Shown here: in pieces, positions 32,526 to 41,406 of the stretch | Layout: every line of letters starts with the position of its first letter | Numbering within the stretch: position 1 is the stretch's first letter | From: Parafenestella ontariensis | Lineage: Eukaryota; Ascomycota; Dothideomycetes; Pleosporales; Cucurbitariaceae | DNA length: 64,000 bases | Assembly (NCBI GenBank): GCA_021596325.1 | Contig: JAKGDA010000018.1 | Location: 248,001 to 312,000 of the forward strand | Reading direction: 5' to 3' | The notes under the pieces: generated by a model | What the model saw: the letters and a program-made list of their open reading frames with translations, nothing else | What the model was told of the DNA's origin: nothing | The model's database searches: none | Program-made: the position numbers and the translations under genes

Positions 32526-34277
32526 ATGGCAGGCAGTGACACCTCCAAGTCCTTGAAAGAATTGCTCGCCGAGCAGCTCCCGAAATATGTTCCCTTTACC
32601 TTCTACCACTACTCAACACCACCCTCCAAGTCCGCCGCCCTCTTCTCCGCACCGCCGCATGGAAAGTCCGAAAGAACCTACTGCGAGTCGCATACCCTTG
32701 CTGCCTCGATAATACCGAAAGACACAGCATCTTCAGAAGTTCCCGAAGAACTGCTCATACTCGCCATTGAAGTTCTGATCTATACTACAAGGAACCTCAC
32801 CACCATCTTCGTCTCGAAAGCGGACTCGACGGGCTACCTCTCAGAATTACAACTACCACGCTCGCAATCTGGATCGCCTTTAAAAGCTATTTGTGGCACA
32901 TTTGTAGCTTGGTTGGCAAGAGAGCGACAAAGAGAAGGGAAGAAGCTGGTCGTCTCGCTGTTCGCTCGAGCACAGGATCAATACCTCTTTCCAGCAAGCA
33001 TCGAGAACAAGAACAAGCATGTACTGGATGATAGAGGGCTGGTAAAGTGGTGGTGTAGGGTACTGGACCCCATAATATGGCAATACAAGGCTGAGGAGGA
33101 GCGGAAGCCGTTCACTGAGCGACTGGCGGGAGGTGAGAGTATTGGGACAAATGGCGCACACTCGCAGTCGGAAACTACCGCTAAGGGCTACCTCGTGATA
33201 CCAGGCTTCGAGCCGTACGACACACTCCGGTACATCCCTCCACCGCCGAAGCCAAACGTGCCCCGACGTTGGGCGTCCACGCATCCTCTCCGGCAGATCG
33301 CGCCACATCCAGCTGCTCCACCACGCTGTCTCGTTCCACATTTTCCAGATGACCCCAAGGCGAGATTTCTCGACGAGCTGGATGAAGAGCTACATGACCG
33401 AGGGACCGACGCCATGGTGGTTGATGGTGGTACGCCATCGCGAAGTAACGGACAATGGAAGAGTGTCAAGACGTTGGATCAGTTTTGGGAGTTTATGGCT
33501 TTCCGACAGGAATGCTCGTCTGGAAGAATCGTAGGGTTCATCTGGGTGGTAATCACTCCACCGAAGCCCTCAATACCTGAGGAGGACGAAGACACACCAT
33601 CGCAGCAGTCTGTCTCACAACCACTCTCACAGGTGGATTCCAAAGAGAGAGTGCCTAGCCCGAGGAAACGCAAAGCAAATAGACGGAGACGAGAAGACAG
33701 GATTCAGTACGGGCCAATTCCTTTAGTCCTGCCCAGGATCAAAACAAGCTCGTCAAACTTATCGAATACATCAAACGCCTCTAGCAGCTCCGGCGCCAAA
33801 CTGCCTCCCGAGACGAGTCCTTATTTCGTATGGCCAACTTCTTCACGGGGTACAATATGTTTTTCAACGAAGAACTACAATCGAGCACACGAGGTACTGC
33901 TTCAGCAGACTTTCGCAAACCGAAGGGCCGCGGCACAGAGTACGAAGAAGTGGAAAGAAGAAATTGGTGTCTTGGGCGGAATGGACAATGGAGGCTGGAC
34001 GGTAATAGGGAAGAAAGAGTGCTTAGCTGCAGCTTCAACATCTGCCAGTGGATCGACCCCAAATATAGTGATGGGTGTCAGGAAGAAAAGAAAGCCAGAT
34101 ACCCCGGCAGAAGCGACAGGCTCCCAGGAGAAGGCTGCCGAAGGTGTGCAAGTCCTCTCAGAGGGCTTGGTGAGGAAGAAGGCTAAGATCGAGCCTACAC
34201 CAGCTGCAGATACGAGCGCTTCTAATGGCGTCAACACCCTCTCGGCTGGCTTAGTGCGAAAGAAATCTAAGGCTTGA
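32526..34277 (+). CDS. RTT109: Histone H3 lysine-56 acetyltransferase Rtt109
   Basis: Acetylates newly made histone H3 (K56, also K9/K27) before nucleosome assembly; fungal-specific, structurally related to p300. Single exon, 583 residues, longer than yeast Rtt109 (436 residues) mainly through the C-terminus. The KAT11-type domain begins near PFTFYHYSTPP and includes SERTYCESHTLA, FVSKADSTGYL, DRGLVKWWCRVLDP and FPDDPKARFLDELDEE, matching the conserved DD-x-KxRF region of the active site. The domain seems to end near SPYFVWPTSSRGTICF and SYNRAHEVLLQQTFANRRAA-like sequence. A basic segment (SPRKRKANRRRRED) lies inside the domain, as in other fungal Rtt109 proteins. The tail repeats GLVRKK(A/S)K twice, likely nuclear-localisation signals. 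A Vps75-like chaperone and CAF-1 are encoded in the same window. Confidence 0.93.
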   Translation: MAGSDTSKSLKELLAEQLPKYVPFTFYHYSTPPSKSAALFSAPPHGKSERTYCESHTLAASIIPKDTASSEVPEELLILAIEVLIYTTRNLTTIFVSKADSTGYLSELQLPRSQSGSPLKAICGTFVAWLARERQREGKKLVVSLFARAQDQYLFPASIENKNKHVLDDRGLVKWWCRVLDPIIWQYKAEEERKPFTERLAGGESIGTNGAHSQSETTAKGYLVIPGFEPYDTLRYIPPPPKPNVPRRWASTHPLRQIAPHPAAPPRCLVPHFPDDPKARFLDELDEELHDRGTDAMVVDGGTPSRSNGQWKSVKTLDQFWEFMAFRQECSSGRIVGFIWVVITPPKPSIPEEDEDTPSQQSVSQPLSQVDSKERVPSPRKRKANRRRREDRIQYGPIPLVLPRIKTSSSNLSNTSNASSSSGAKLPPETSPYFVWPTSSRGTICFSTKNYNRAHEVLLQQTFANRRAAAQSTKKWKEEIGVLGGMDNGGWTVIGKKECLAAASTSASGSTPNIVMGVRKKRKPDTPAEATGSQEKAAEGVQVLSEGLVRKKAKIEPTPAADTSASNGVNTLSAGLVRKKSKA

Positions 34278-34721
34278 GTTAATGTTGGCTGAAGGTGTCG
34301 GAATTGGACGGTTCGAGTTTGGTGCGGTGTTTGGAAACGGGTTTGGGCTTGCATATTTGCGTGGTGCACGGCAATTGGAAATGCTTCAACGTGGTTTGCG
34401 TCATAGGGCATTTTCACTTTGCATGTTCTTGAGTGTCCACATAGTTCAATTATTTGCTCAGAATCAATGTTACATCGGAAAGCGCGGGAGTAACCCGAGT
34501 CCAAATAAGTCTAGTATACCAGCAAGCATTTTGGCCTAGGGAGCAAACAAACATCTTTTGTCTAGCTTCATAAAAAGCGGCTCAAATCTCTCTGTACCTG
34601 CATACGCCTGCGTCTGCGCCTGCCGCCGCTAAATTTCCGAGTCGAAGCTGCCCTCAAACTCCGCAGACCTCCGAGATTCGCCAAACATCCCACCTCTTCG
34701 ATCCTTGCCCAACTTTCGCGC
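34278..34721. other. Intergenic, promoter of glucosylceramide synthase
   Basis: This 444-bp stretch lies between RTT109 and the glucosylceramide synthase gene, both on the plus strand. A C/T-rich stretch at about 34.6-34.7 kb directly precedes the start codon. No gene was recognised. Confidence 0.5.
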
Positions 34722-36487
34722 ATGGTTGGCGCAACCTCTCAGGACATCAGCACAAATGATGTCTCCATGTTGCGCACGATCATCGCTACCGGCTGCCTCA
34801 TATGGTTCACGGTAGTATGGTTCGTGTGTATCATCGGCTTTACCCAACTGTGAGCCAGCGGTTTGCCTGTATCGTCACCGCCCATTCTGTACTAATACTA
34901 CGCGACAGATTTCGATACTACTGGCGAAGGCCACAGCTAGCGACATGTGTCACGAAACTTCCAAAAGACGATGTGCCCCGCGTTACCGTCATTCGACCCG
35001 TCAAAGGCCTCGAGCCGCGCCTGTATGAATGCCTCGCCGCGAGCCTCCGCCAGACGTACCCCAAGAACAAGATCAACACCGTCTTTTGCGTTTCTGAACG
35101 CTCCGATCCCGCATTTCCGATCCTTGAGCGCCTCTGTCGCGACTTCAAAGATGTTGATGTGCAGATCTTGGTCGAGGAGGAGGATCCGCTGCTGCTGAAG
35201 GACAAGAATGCGCTGGGGCCCAATCCGAAGATCAGGAACATGAGTCGTGCATACAGAGAGGCAAAGGGCGATATTGTGTGGGTTCTGGACTGCAATGTCT
35301 GGGTTGGCAAGGGTGTGTGTGGAAGGCTGGTAGATCTGCTCTGCGGTTTTGGTGAGGGCAAGAATGGCAAGAGCAGGACAAAGTTCAAGTTCGTGCACCA
35401 AACCCCGGTTGCCATCGATCTGGATTCGCAAGATCTCTCTTTTCAAGACCGGAAAGACCTTCTTGGGGGGCGTTCAGAAGTGAATAGAGAAGCGACAAAC
35501 ATCGCAGCAAGTACCTCCTCAGACACACGCAATCACTCCAATGGCACCTTGCGAAGGCTCCTTCAGCGCGGTGGAGGACGCCTCGACGAGGCATTCCTCT
35601 CTTCTTCCCACGCCAAGTTCTACTTGGCCATCAACACCGTCGCCGTAGCGCCTTGCATCATCGGGAAAAGCACCGTGTTCCGTCGCTCGCAACTCAACTA
35701 CATCACCTCTTCGAACCCCAAGCGCGCTCCCGGCATCGACTTCTTCTCCGACAATATCTGTGAAGACCATCTTATTGGCGACGCACTATGGAAACAGCCT
35801 CAAGCCTTTGAAGAGCGGGGCTACAAGCCGGCTGCCGGCGAAAAGAAAGAGACGTGGGGAAAGCACGCAATGCTCTTTGGTGACTTTTGCTTTCAGCCTA
35901 TTAGTCACACACCCGTGATGGCTTACCTAGACCGCCGTATCCGATGGCTGAGAGTAAGAAAGTTCACCGTGACGCTAGCTACTTTCGTCGAGCCTGGCAC
36001 AGAAAGCATTCTCTGCGGACTGTATGGCGCATACGCTCTAACCACCCTGCCGTTCTTTCGCCACATTGGCCTCAGTTCTACATGGAGCTCCTTTTTCATC
36101 ATCTGGCTCATCAACATGAGCTTATGGTGTATGGTCGACTACATCCAGTATCTGCTACTCCACTCCGCAAAGACCGTCGAGATAGATGCGGACACGCCAG
36201 ACTTCATATTACCGCAGCGTTCGGCGTCTGCATATCACCGCACTGAGGTCTTGCAACCCCTCCTTGGCGATAAGACACCCAGTGAACCGAGTTTGCTTGA
36301 TGGAGCAAGAAGAGGTTTCAAGGAGTTCTTCTTTGCATGGCTGGGTCGTGAGATCTCCGCGCTACCGATTTGGATCGTTGCGTTTTGGGGAGGCGTGACC
36401 GTAGAGTGGAGAGGGAGGAAGTTCTGGGTGGGCTTGGATATGAAGGTTCATGAGATTCTTCCTGAAGAGAAGAAAGTAAAGAAGTGA
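34722..36487 (+). CDS. Ceramide glucosyltransferase (glucosylceramide synthase, GT21)
   Basis: Transfers glucose from UDP-glucose to ceramide, making the glucosylceramide of fungal membranes. Exons are 34722-34849 and 34909-36487 (568 residues). The first exon encodes the N-terminal membrane anchor (TIIATGCLIWFTVVWFVCII), and the splice joins GFTQL to FRYYWRRPQ; a branch site ACTAAT precedes the acceptor. The family signatures are visible: RVTVIRPVKGLEPRLYECLA, NPKIRNMSRAYREAKGDIVW followed by VLDCNVW, the FFSDNICEDHLIG acidic segment, and the (Q/R)xxRW motif as RRIRW at about residues 385-389. Further hydrophobic segments near the C-terminus (FVEPGTESILCGLYGAYALT, then SSTWSSFFIIWLINMSLWCM) match the multi-pass anchor of the fungal enzymes. 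A long insert at residues of about 200-280 is typical of fungal members. Confidence 0.93.
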
Positions 36488-36851
36488 GAAACAATGTTAT
36501 GTGTATACTCTTGCGCAATCTCGTTCGAATCCAGGTTTTGTGATTCGTTTAGGATGCTCACCTGTAGCACAAACTAGCCATCTCCATTTCCATAGACGGT
36601 ACATCTCACGAACCATGCCATGAACGGAAAAACTCCATGTTATCTAGAATGCATCCTGAAGGATTGCTCTCACGTCATACAACGGCTGGCCTCAGCCAGG
36701 GCAAGCGAACCCAAACACCAAGACATCACATTTGGAAATTGTCCAAGCACTTGTCTTGTAACCCATCCCGCCTCGTCAGACTGCGTTGACCCCTCCATCT
36801 CTTACTAACATCTCTCCGTTTCCCTGCCCAATTCCCTGAAAGATCACCACC
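36488..36851. other. Intergenic, promoter of the short-chain dehydrogenase
   Basis: This 364-bp stretch between glucosylceramide synthase and the dehydrogenase gene shows no gene. It ends in a C-rich leader (ccctgcccaattccctgaaagatcaccaccATG) with a good start context. Confidence 0.5.
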
Positions 36852-37998
36852 ATGCCTTCACTACCAGCAATCCTCTTCGCTCTATCCCTTGCCTTACTCT
36901 TAACCTGGATCTTCATCGCCCCTCATTTCCGCACACCAAGACGCTCAAATCCACAAACTGAAAAATATGGCGAAAGGAACAAATCCGTCCTCATAACCGG
37001 CTGTTCAGAAAAAAGTGCGGGCGCAGCCCTCGCCCATGCGTTCTACAATCGCGGGTACACCGTCTTCGCTACTGCACGCAACACCTCGAAGATTCCTGCT
37101 AGTCTGCGAAACTTGACGAACGTGCACGTGCTGCAACTCGACGTTACAGATCAAGCGTCTATTGACCGTGCGGTGGGTGATGTGTCGCGTGTTGTGGGGA
37201 AGAATGGTAGGGGGTTGGATGTTCTGGTTAATAGTGCGGGGATGATGCTGAGTGGACCGGGACTGGATGTTGATGTCGGGAAAGAAGGGAAACGGTGCTT
37301 CGAAGTGAATGTTTGGGGGCCGGTAAGGTGTATGCAGGCGTTCTCGGGGCTGTTGGTAAAGGCTGGTGATGGTAAGAAGGAGAAGGCGACGGTGGTTAAT
37401 CTAGGGAGTATTATTGGCGAGATTTGGTTTGCTTATCAACGTGCGTCTTTCGATTCCTTTCTCCCTGAAAATTCTTTAAGAATCTGGATAGATGGATACC
37501 TATGGTAGTAACTGACCACGTGAACAGCCATCTACGCAGCCTCCAAATCCGCTCTCCGAATCTATGCGCCTCGAACTCTCCCCCCTAAACATATGCCTCC
37601 TCACAGTCGTCGTCGGCGCCATAGCATCAAAGCTCACAGCTAACCAGCCCCGCTTCCACGCAAAGCCAAACTCCCTCTACGCACCTGCTCACGACAAGAT
37701 CCGGGATTTCATCGAAGCTGTGGTGCCGCATTCGGAAACCACCGCGGAAGACTTTGCTGAGCAGGTTGTGAACGATGTGGAGAAGGGACGGGACGGGAAA
37801 GTGTGGAGAGGCCAGGGCGTGTGGTTGATTTGGGTGCTTGGGCGGTGGGTGCCGAGGTGGTTGAGTGATTGGGTGTTTGGGGCGATGAAGGGGTTGAGTG
37901 GGTTGAGGAGGGTACGGGAGGGGAGTAGGAGAGGGGGAAAAGTTAAGGCCGCAGGATGGAGTGAGAAGTTGGAAGGGTGGTTGGAGGTTTTGGCGTAG
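36852..37998 (+). CDS. Short-chain dehydrogenase (Ayr1-like), apparently frameshifted
   Basis: Short-chain dehydrogenase/reductase resembling fungal 1-acyl-dihydroxyacetone-phosphate reductases (Ayr1 group). Exon 1 is 36852-37440; an 87-nt intron (37441-37527) follows; exon 2 begins at 37528. An N-terminal hydrophobic segment (ILFALSLALLLTWIFIAP) anchors the protein. The cofactor site is VLITGCSEKSAGAALA; LVNSAGM and VNLGSIIG follow, then the catalytic YAASK just after the splice. Translation in this frame then diverges and stops at 37641-37643 (234 residues). The expected continuation, beginning SESMRLELSPLNICLL, is found one frame over, from about 37558 to 37998. The break falls at about 37550-37565 in ctctccgaatctatgcg, with no splice sites nearby. 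It is a recent frameshift or a sequence error. The end coordinate given includes the out-of-frame part. Confidence 0.75.
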
Positions 37999-38034
37999 TT
38001 TGATCTGATTTTCTAAAAGATAGGAGTTTGGGGG

Positions 38035-39254
38035 TTATAGCGTTAGTACTAATTTGCCGACTTGTTTTCTTTCCCAGATATACTGGATAGCTTCTTCGGC
38101 TTTCTCGAAGGGTTGGGTTGAGTCGATGATGTCGCTGAATGTCATTTGCGTAGCTGTTATTGCGGCGCAGAGATCGTCTTGGTCTTGTTTTGAACCGGCG
38201 TTTATGCCTCTGTCGTTCGTTAGCTCAGTTCATGGTTTCTCGAGCTCTGGATACTTACCTCACTATTGTTCGTCGATCGATGATGATCCCCAGAAGACCG
38301 TCAAACTGCTCATTATCCTGCTTGCTGAGGTACCCAACCACACTGACTATCCCACCGCGTCGTGTGCACTTCATACTATTGATCAGTGTCGAAGACCCGC
38401 CAACCTCTACAACAAGATCAACTCCAGCACCATCAGTGAGTTTCAGGACTTCCTCATGCCAGTCGGGATGAGTGGAGTAATTAACTGTCAAAAGCGGTGG
38501 GCTGGAGAACTGCTTCTTCAGGTCATCGAGTTTCTTGTCGCTTGACGAAGATATGATAACACGCAGGCCAGCAGCGCGAGCGAGTTTCAACGCAGACATA
38601 GCTACCCCTCCAGTCCCTGAAATGTGTTCGTGAGTGATTGATCAGGATGATGAATAATATTGGTGGATAACGAACCTTGGATTAAAACTGTCCTTCCGAA
38701 CTCTACGCCCTTCAGCGCACTCCATGCCGTCGTCCCTGCACACGGAATAATACTTGCTTGCATCCAGTCCAGATGCCTGGGCAACTTACACAGCACTCGC
38801 TCGTCGAACACGATGTAGTCCGCTAGAACGCCGTCTTCATCTGCTGCAAGCCACGAACATCCTACCTCGCGGTTGGTGAGGTTTTCGGTGTCGGTGATTG
38901 GTGCTACGTGTTCTCCAATCGACAAATGTCTAGTAAAAGTACAAATTCAGTACCTGATACACATATATCGAACACGGGGTACCGTGATTCTTACTTCACT
39001 TGATCCCCTACAGCGATGACTTCACCCGCCGCATCGTTGCAAAGGATGCCGTTGGGTATTACAGGCCAGGGATTACCGCCGTTTGCTATATTGGCGTCGC
39101 GGTAGTTCAGAGAGATGGCGCGCACTTTGACTAGCACTGATGTTGCGGCGAGTTTGGAAGGGAGGTCTTCGGTGACGAGTTTCACCTTAGGTGTGCCAGG
39201 TGTGAAGTCGTCCGTTCGGCGGAAGGCCCGGCGTGTTGTAGGGAGGTTGGACAT
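38035..39254 (-). CDS. Medium-chain dehydrogenase/reductase (quinone-oxidoreductase-like)
   Basis: NAD(P)-dependent oxidoreductase of the MDR superfamily, zinc-type alcohol-dehydrogenase-like. Exons are 38995-39254, 38676-38929, 38259-38616 and 38035-38209 (348 residues), with introns of 65, 59 and 49 nt. The start is ATG 39254 (MSNLPTTRRAF). The GroES-like half includes VRAISLNYRDANIANG and GDAAGEV-type sequence (CNDAAGEVIAVGDQVK). The hinge reads LPRHLDWMQASIIPCAGTTA, and the nucleotide fold has VLIQGTGGVAMSALKLARA, with its glycine motif rebuilt exactly across the second splice. The catalytic-zinc cysteine of classical alcohol dehydrogenases is replaced by N/Y in LNYRD, so a zinc-independent reaction is likely. 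The substrate is unknown. Its stop codon is 36 bp from the 3' end of the convergent short-chain dehydrogenase. Confidence 0.87.
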
Positions 39255-40083
39255 GTTTAGTTGTTCTTCGATTTGGTAACACTTTGAAGGATGTGCTGGA
39301 AGCAAAAGATGTTTGTTGGGATCTCTTTCAAACACCTTGTAGTCGAATTCAAATTGATTGGAATTCCTGTAGAACTCAGGGTGACAAGTAAAGTACCTTT
39401 GTAACTGACAACTGATTGATAGAGCATATTTATAATCGCCGATCGTTGCACAAGCATTAATGGTGGCATTTCAAAGCAGGTCGGTAGTGACGTACTGGTC
39501 CAACCAATAGGAGTCGTCGATCACTAGGATTTGCCATCGCTGATTCGGTACATGGGATATAGAGATACGCTTTTCTTTCTTACAAGTCAAATTCTTTGGC
39601 AGGAGCTCATCACAACGGTCTGGGGGTGGAGAAGTGTACAAGTGAGGCTCCGCTCAGTTGCCCCGCATGTTTCCAAATTGACCAATGGCAACTCAATTGA
39701 AATAGATCAATGACAAAGCCAACGTTGATGATCACGAATATATTGGTGCACTAAACATGTGTCGTTCTGACCTACTAGATATGGAAATTCGGACTAAAGC
39801 GATTCGTTCGCATATGAACAGGTGTTGATGCAGCTGTACCGCAAATTGCCAGCCACTACGGAAAGTTCAACAGATAAGAAAATAACTTTGCAATACCCTC
39901 GAGTCCGTCGCAAGTATTTAGAGATACTAGATAATAAATGAAGTTCTAAGTACCGTCTGTGGTACCGAACTAGTTGTATCACGTGGAAATTTAGTCCCTG
40001 CCTAAATCATCCCACTCATACCCTTCGTCACACACTGTGCATTCATCATCGTTTCGCATGAGCTTTCGTCACTATTCTCCACA
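39255..40083. other. Intergenic, no gene recognised
   Basis: This 829-bp AT-richer stretch lies upstream of the medium-chain reductase and downstream of the anchored unknown gene. Nothing with coding character was found. Confidence 0.5.
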
Positions 40084-41406
40084 CTATATGTCTTTCCCTT
40101 GGGCCAAAGTCGCGTGGTACGCCTTGACTGAGTACGTTGCCTGGATGATGTTGCAGGGTATACTGACCACAGTCAAGACAGCAACCATGACTGTTACCCA
40201 AAAGGCCGACCATTCGAGCTTATTCCTACGATCGAGGGCTAACTGTCTCCAGGTTCGCGGGGTCTTGTCGAACGCTTCCATCAGGCGTCCGAGCTCCACT
40301 CCAAAATACTGGTAATGCGATAGCTCAAGGTTTTGGTGTGCTTCGTGAATACCGAGCGTATACAAAGACTGTTGGCCTTCCTTGACCAGTAGACGTCTTG
40401 TCGCTTCATCCCCAAATGGAAACAGCAAGTCTATGGTGTTTAGAGTCTCTCTTAACACATCGCTCGGAATGGGACATCCGTGGGGACTTGCGAGGTGGCT
40501 GATCAGACATGCCTTGTGTCGGTAGACTGTCAGAACCAGCCACTTGAGGTCGAAATTCAAATGAGACCCGATATCATCGGTCCATTGCAATATTAGACCG
40601 CAGGTGTTCACCAGATAAGCAGCCGTAAACCCCGGGTCGAACCTTGGTTGATTTTCCAGGCTATGAGCTTGCGGGCGCCTTGCAAATCGATCCTGGAGAA
40701 GCTTGTCCAAAGAGACATCCTGTGCCCAGTCTATTGGACTTTCCTCCGCCGATATCGAACCCACGGCGATATCAGCACTATGCGTGTTGAATGTCAGCCA
40801 TAGCCGGACCGACAGCTCAAGGGATCGTCGAATTGCTGCTGGTGTCACGTTTAAGAACTGAGCAGATAGGTCGTGCAAAATATCTCCGTACGGCTTCAGG
40901 TAGTCGGTTCTGAGTAGCTGGATAATGGCGAACGTGCCGTTAAAGTCCTGCGCAGCGAAGAGACGGCGATGAGGGCGCACTCGTTCTAGCTCGTCCGCAA
41001 CGTAGTCCACGCATGCCTTCACAGCGAATTCATCGAAGATTCCGGTGCCAACATGCGGTAGTGGCCAGAGCTTTGATACCAACTCGTGTCTTTGCTGAAT
41101 TTCTAGACTCCTGAGGTCCTGAATAAACGCTTTATCGAAGAAGCAGGCATCTGTTAACATATTGGAAAAGGAGGAAGCAGAATATCTTTCGTATGAAACG
41201 TCGCGCGACAGCCTTTTATTATAAGTTGGGCGGAGCAAGGCTGAGCTGCAGGCTGTCTGGGCATTGGGTTTCGTGGCGTTGAAAGCCAGTGTGCATTCAG
41301 CCGCAGCGGCTATCTCTCCTATACTCCTCAACACACCTCCGCATTCAAGGTTTTCATGGCTACACTCATAGTCATGGAAGTCCAGTCTACTACACGTACT
41401 CGACAT
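40084..41406 (-). CDS. C-terminally anchored fungal protein of unknown function
   Basis: Single exon, up to 440 residues. I recognise it as a member of a family common in Dothideomycetes and related fungi but without known function. Its hallmarks here are TGIFDEFAVKACVDYVADEL, LFAAQDFNGTFAIIQLL, FDPGFTAAYLVNTCGLILQW, HLASPHGCPIPSDVLRETL and NTIDLLFPFGDEATRRLL. Near the C-terminus TWRQLALDRRNKLEWSAFW runs into a transmembrane helix (VTVMVAVLTVVSIPCNIIQA). That places the bulk of the protein on one side of a membrane with a short tail. Other family members often sit beside incompatibility-type or protease genes; here the head-to-head neighbour is a trypsin-like protease gene. The first ATG (41406) overlaps the neighbour's start on the other strand by 51 bp, so one start may lie further downstream. 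Confidence 0.78.
   Translation of the reverse strand: MSSTCSRLDFHDYECSHENLECGGVLRSIGEIAAAAECTLAFNATKPNAQTACSSALLRPTYNKRLSRDVSYERYSASSFSNMLTDACFFDKAFIQDLRSLEIQQRHELVSKLWPLPHVGTGIFDEFAVKACVDYVADELERVRPHRRLFAAQDFNGTFAIIQLLRTDYLKPYGDILHDLSAQFLNVTPAAIRRSLELSVRLWLTFNTHSADIAVGSISAEESPIDWAQDVSLDKLLQDRFARRPQAHSLENQPRFDPGFTAAYLVNTCGLILQWTDDIGSHLNFDLKWLVLTVYRHKACLISHLASPHGCPIPSDVLRETLNTIDLLFPFGDEATRRLLVKEGQQSLYTLGIHEAHQNLELSHYQYFGVELGRLMEAFDKTPRTWRQLALDRRNKLEWSAFWVTVMVAVLTVVSIPCNIIQATYSVKAYHATLAQGKDI

Noticed and set aside
36515..36535. Possible tRNA T-loop (GTTCGAATCC)
   Set aside because: The T-stem has a mismatch, and upstream sequence has no A box or cloverleaf pairing.
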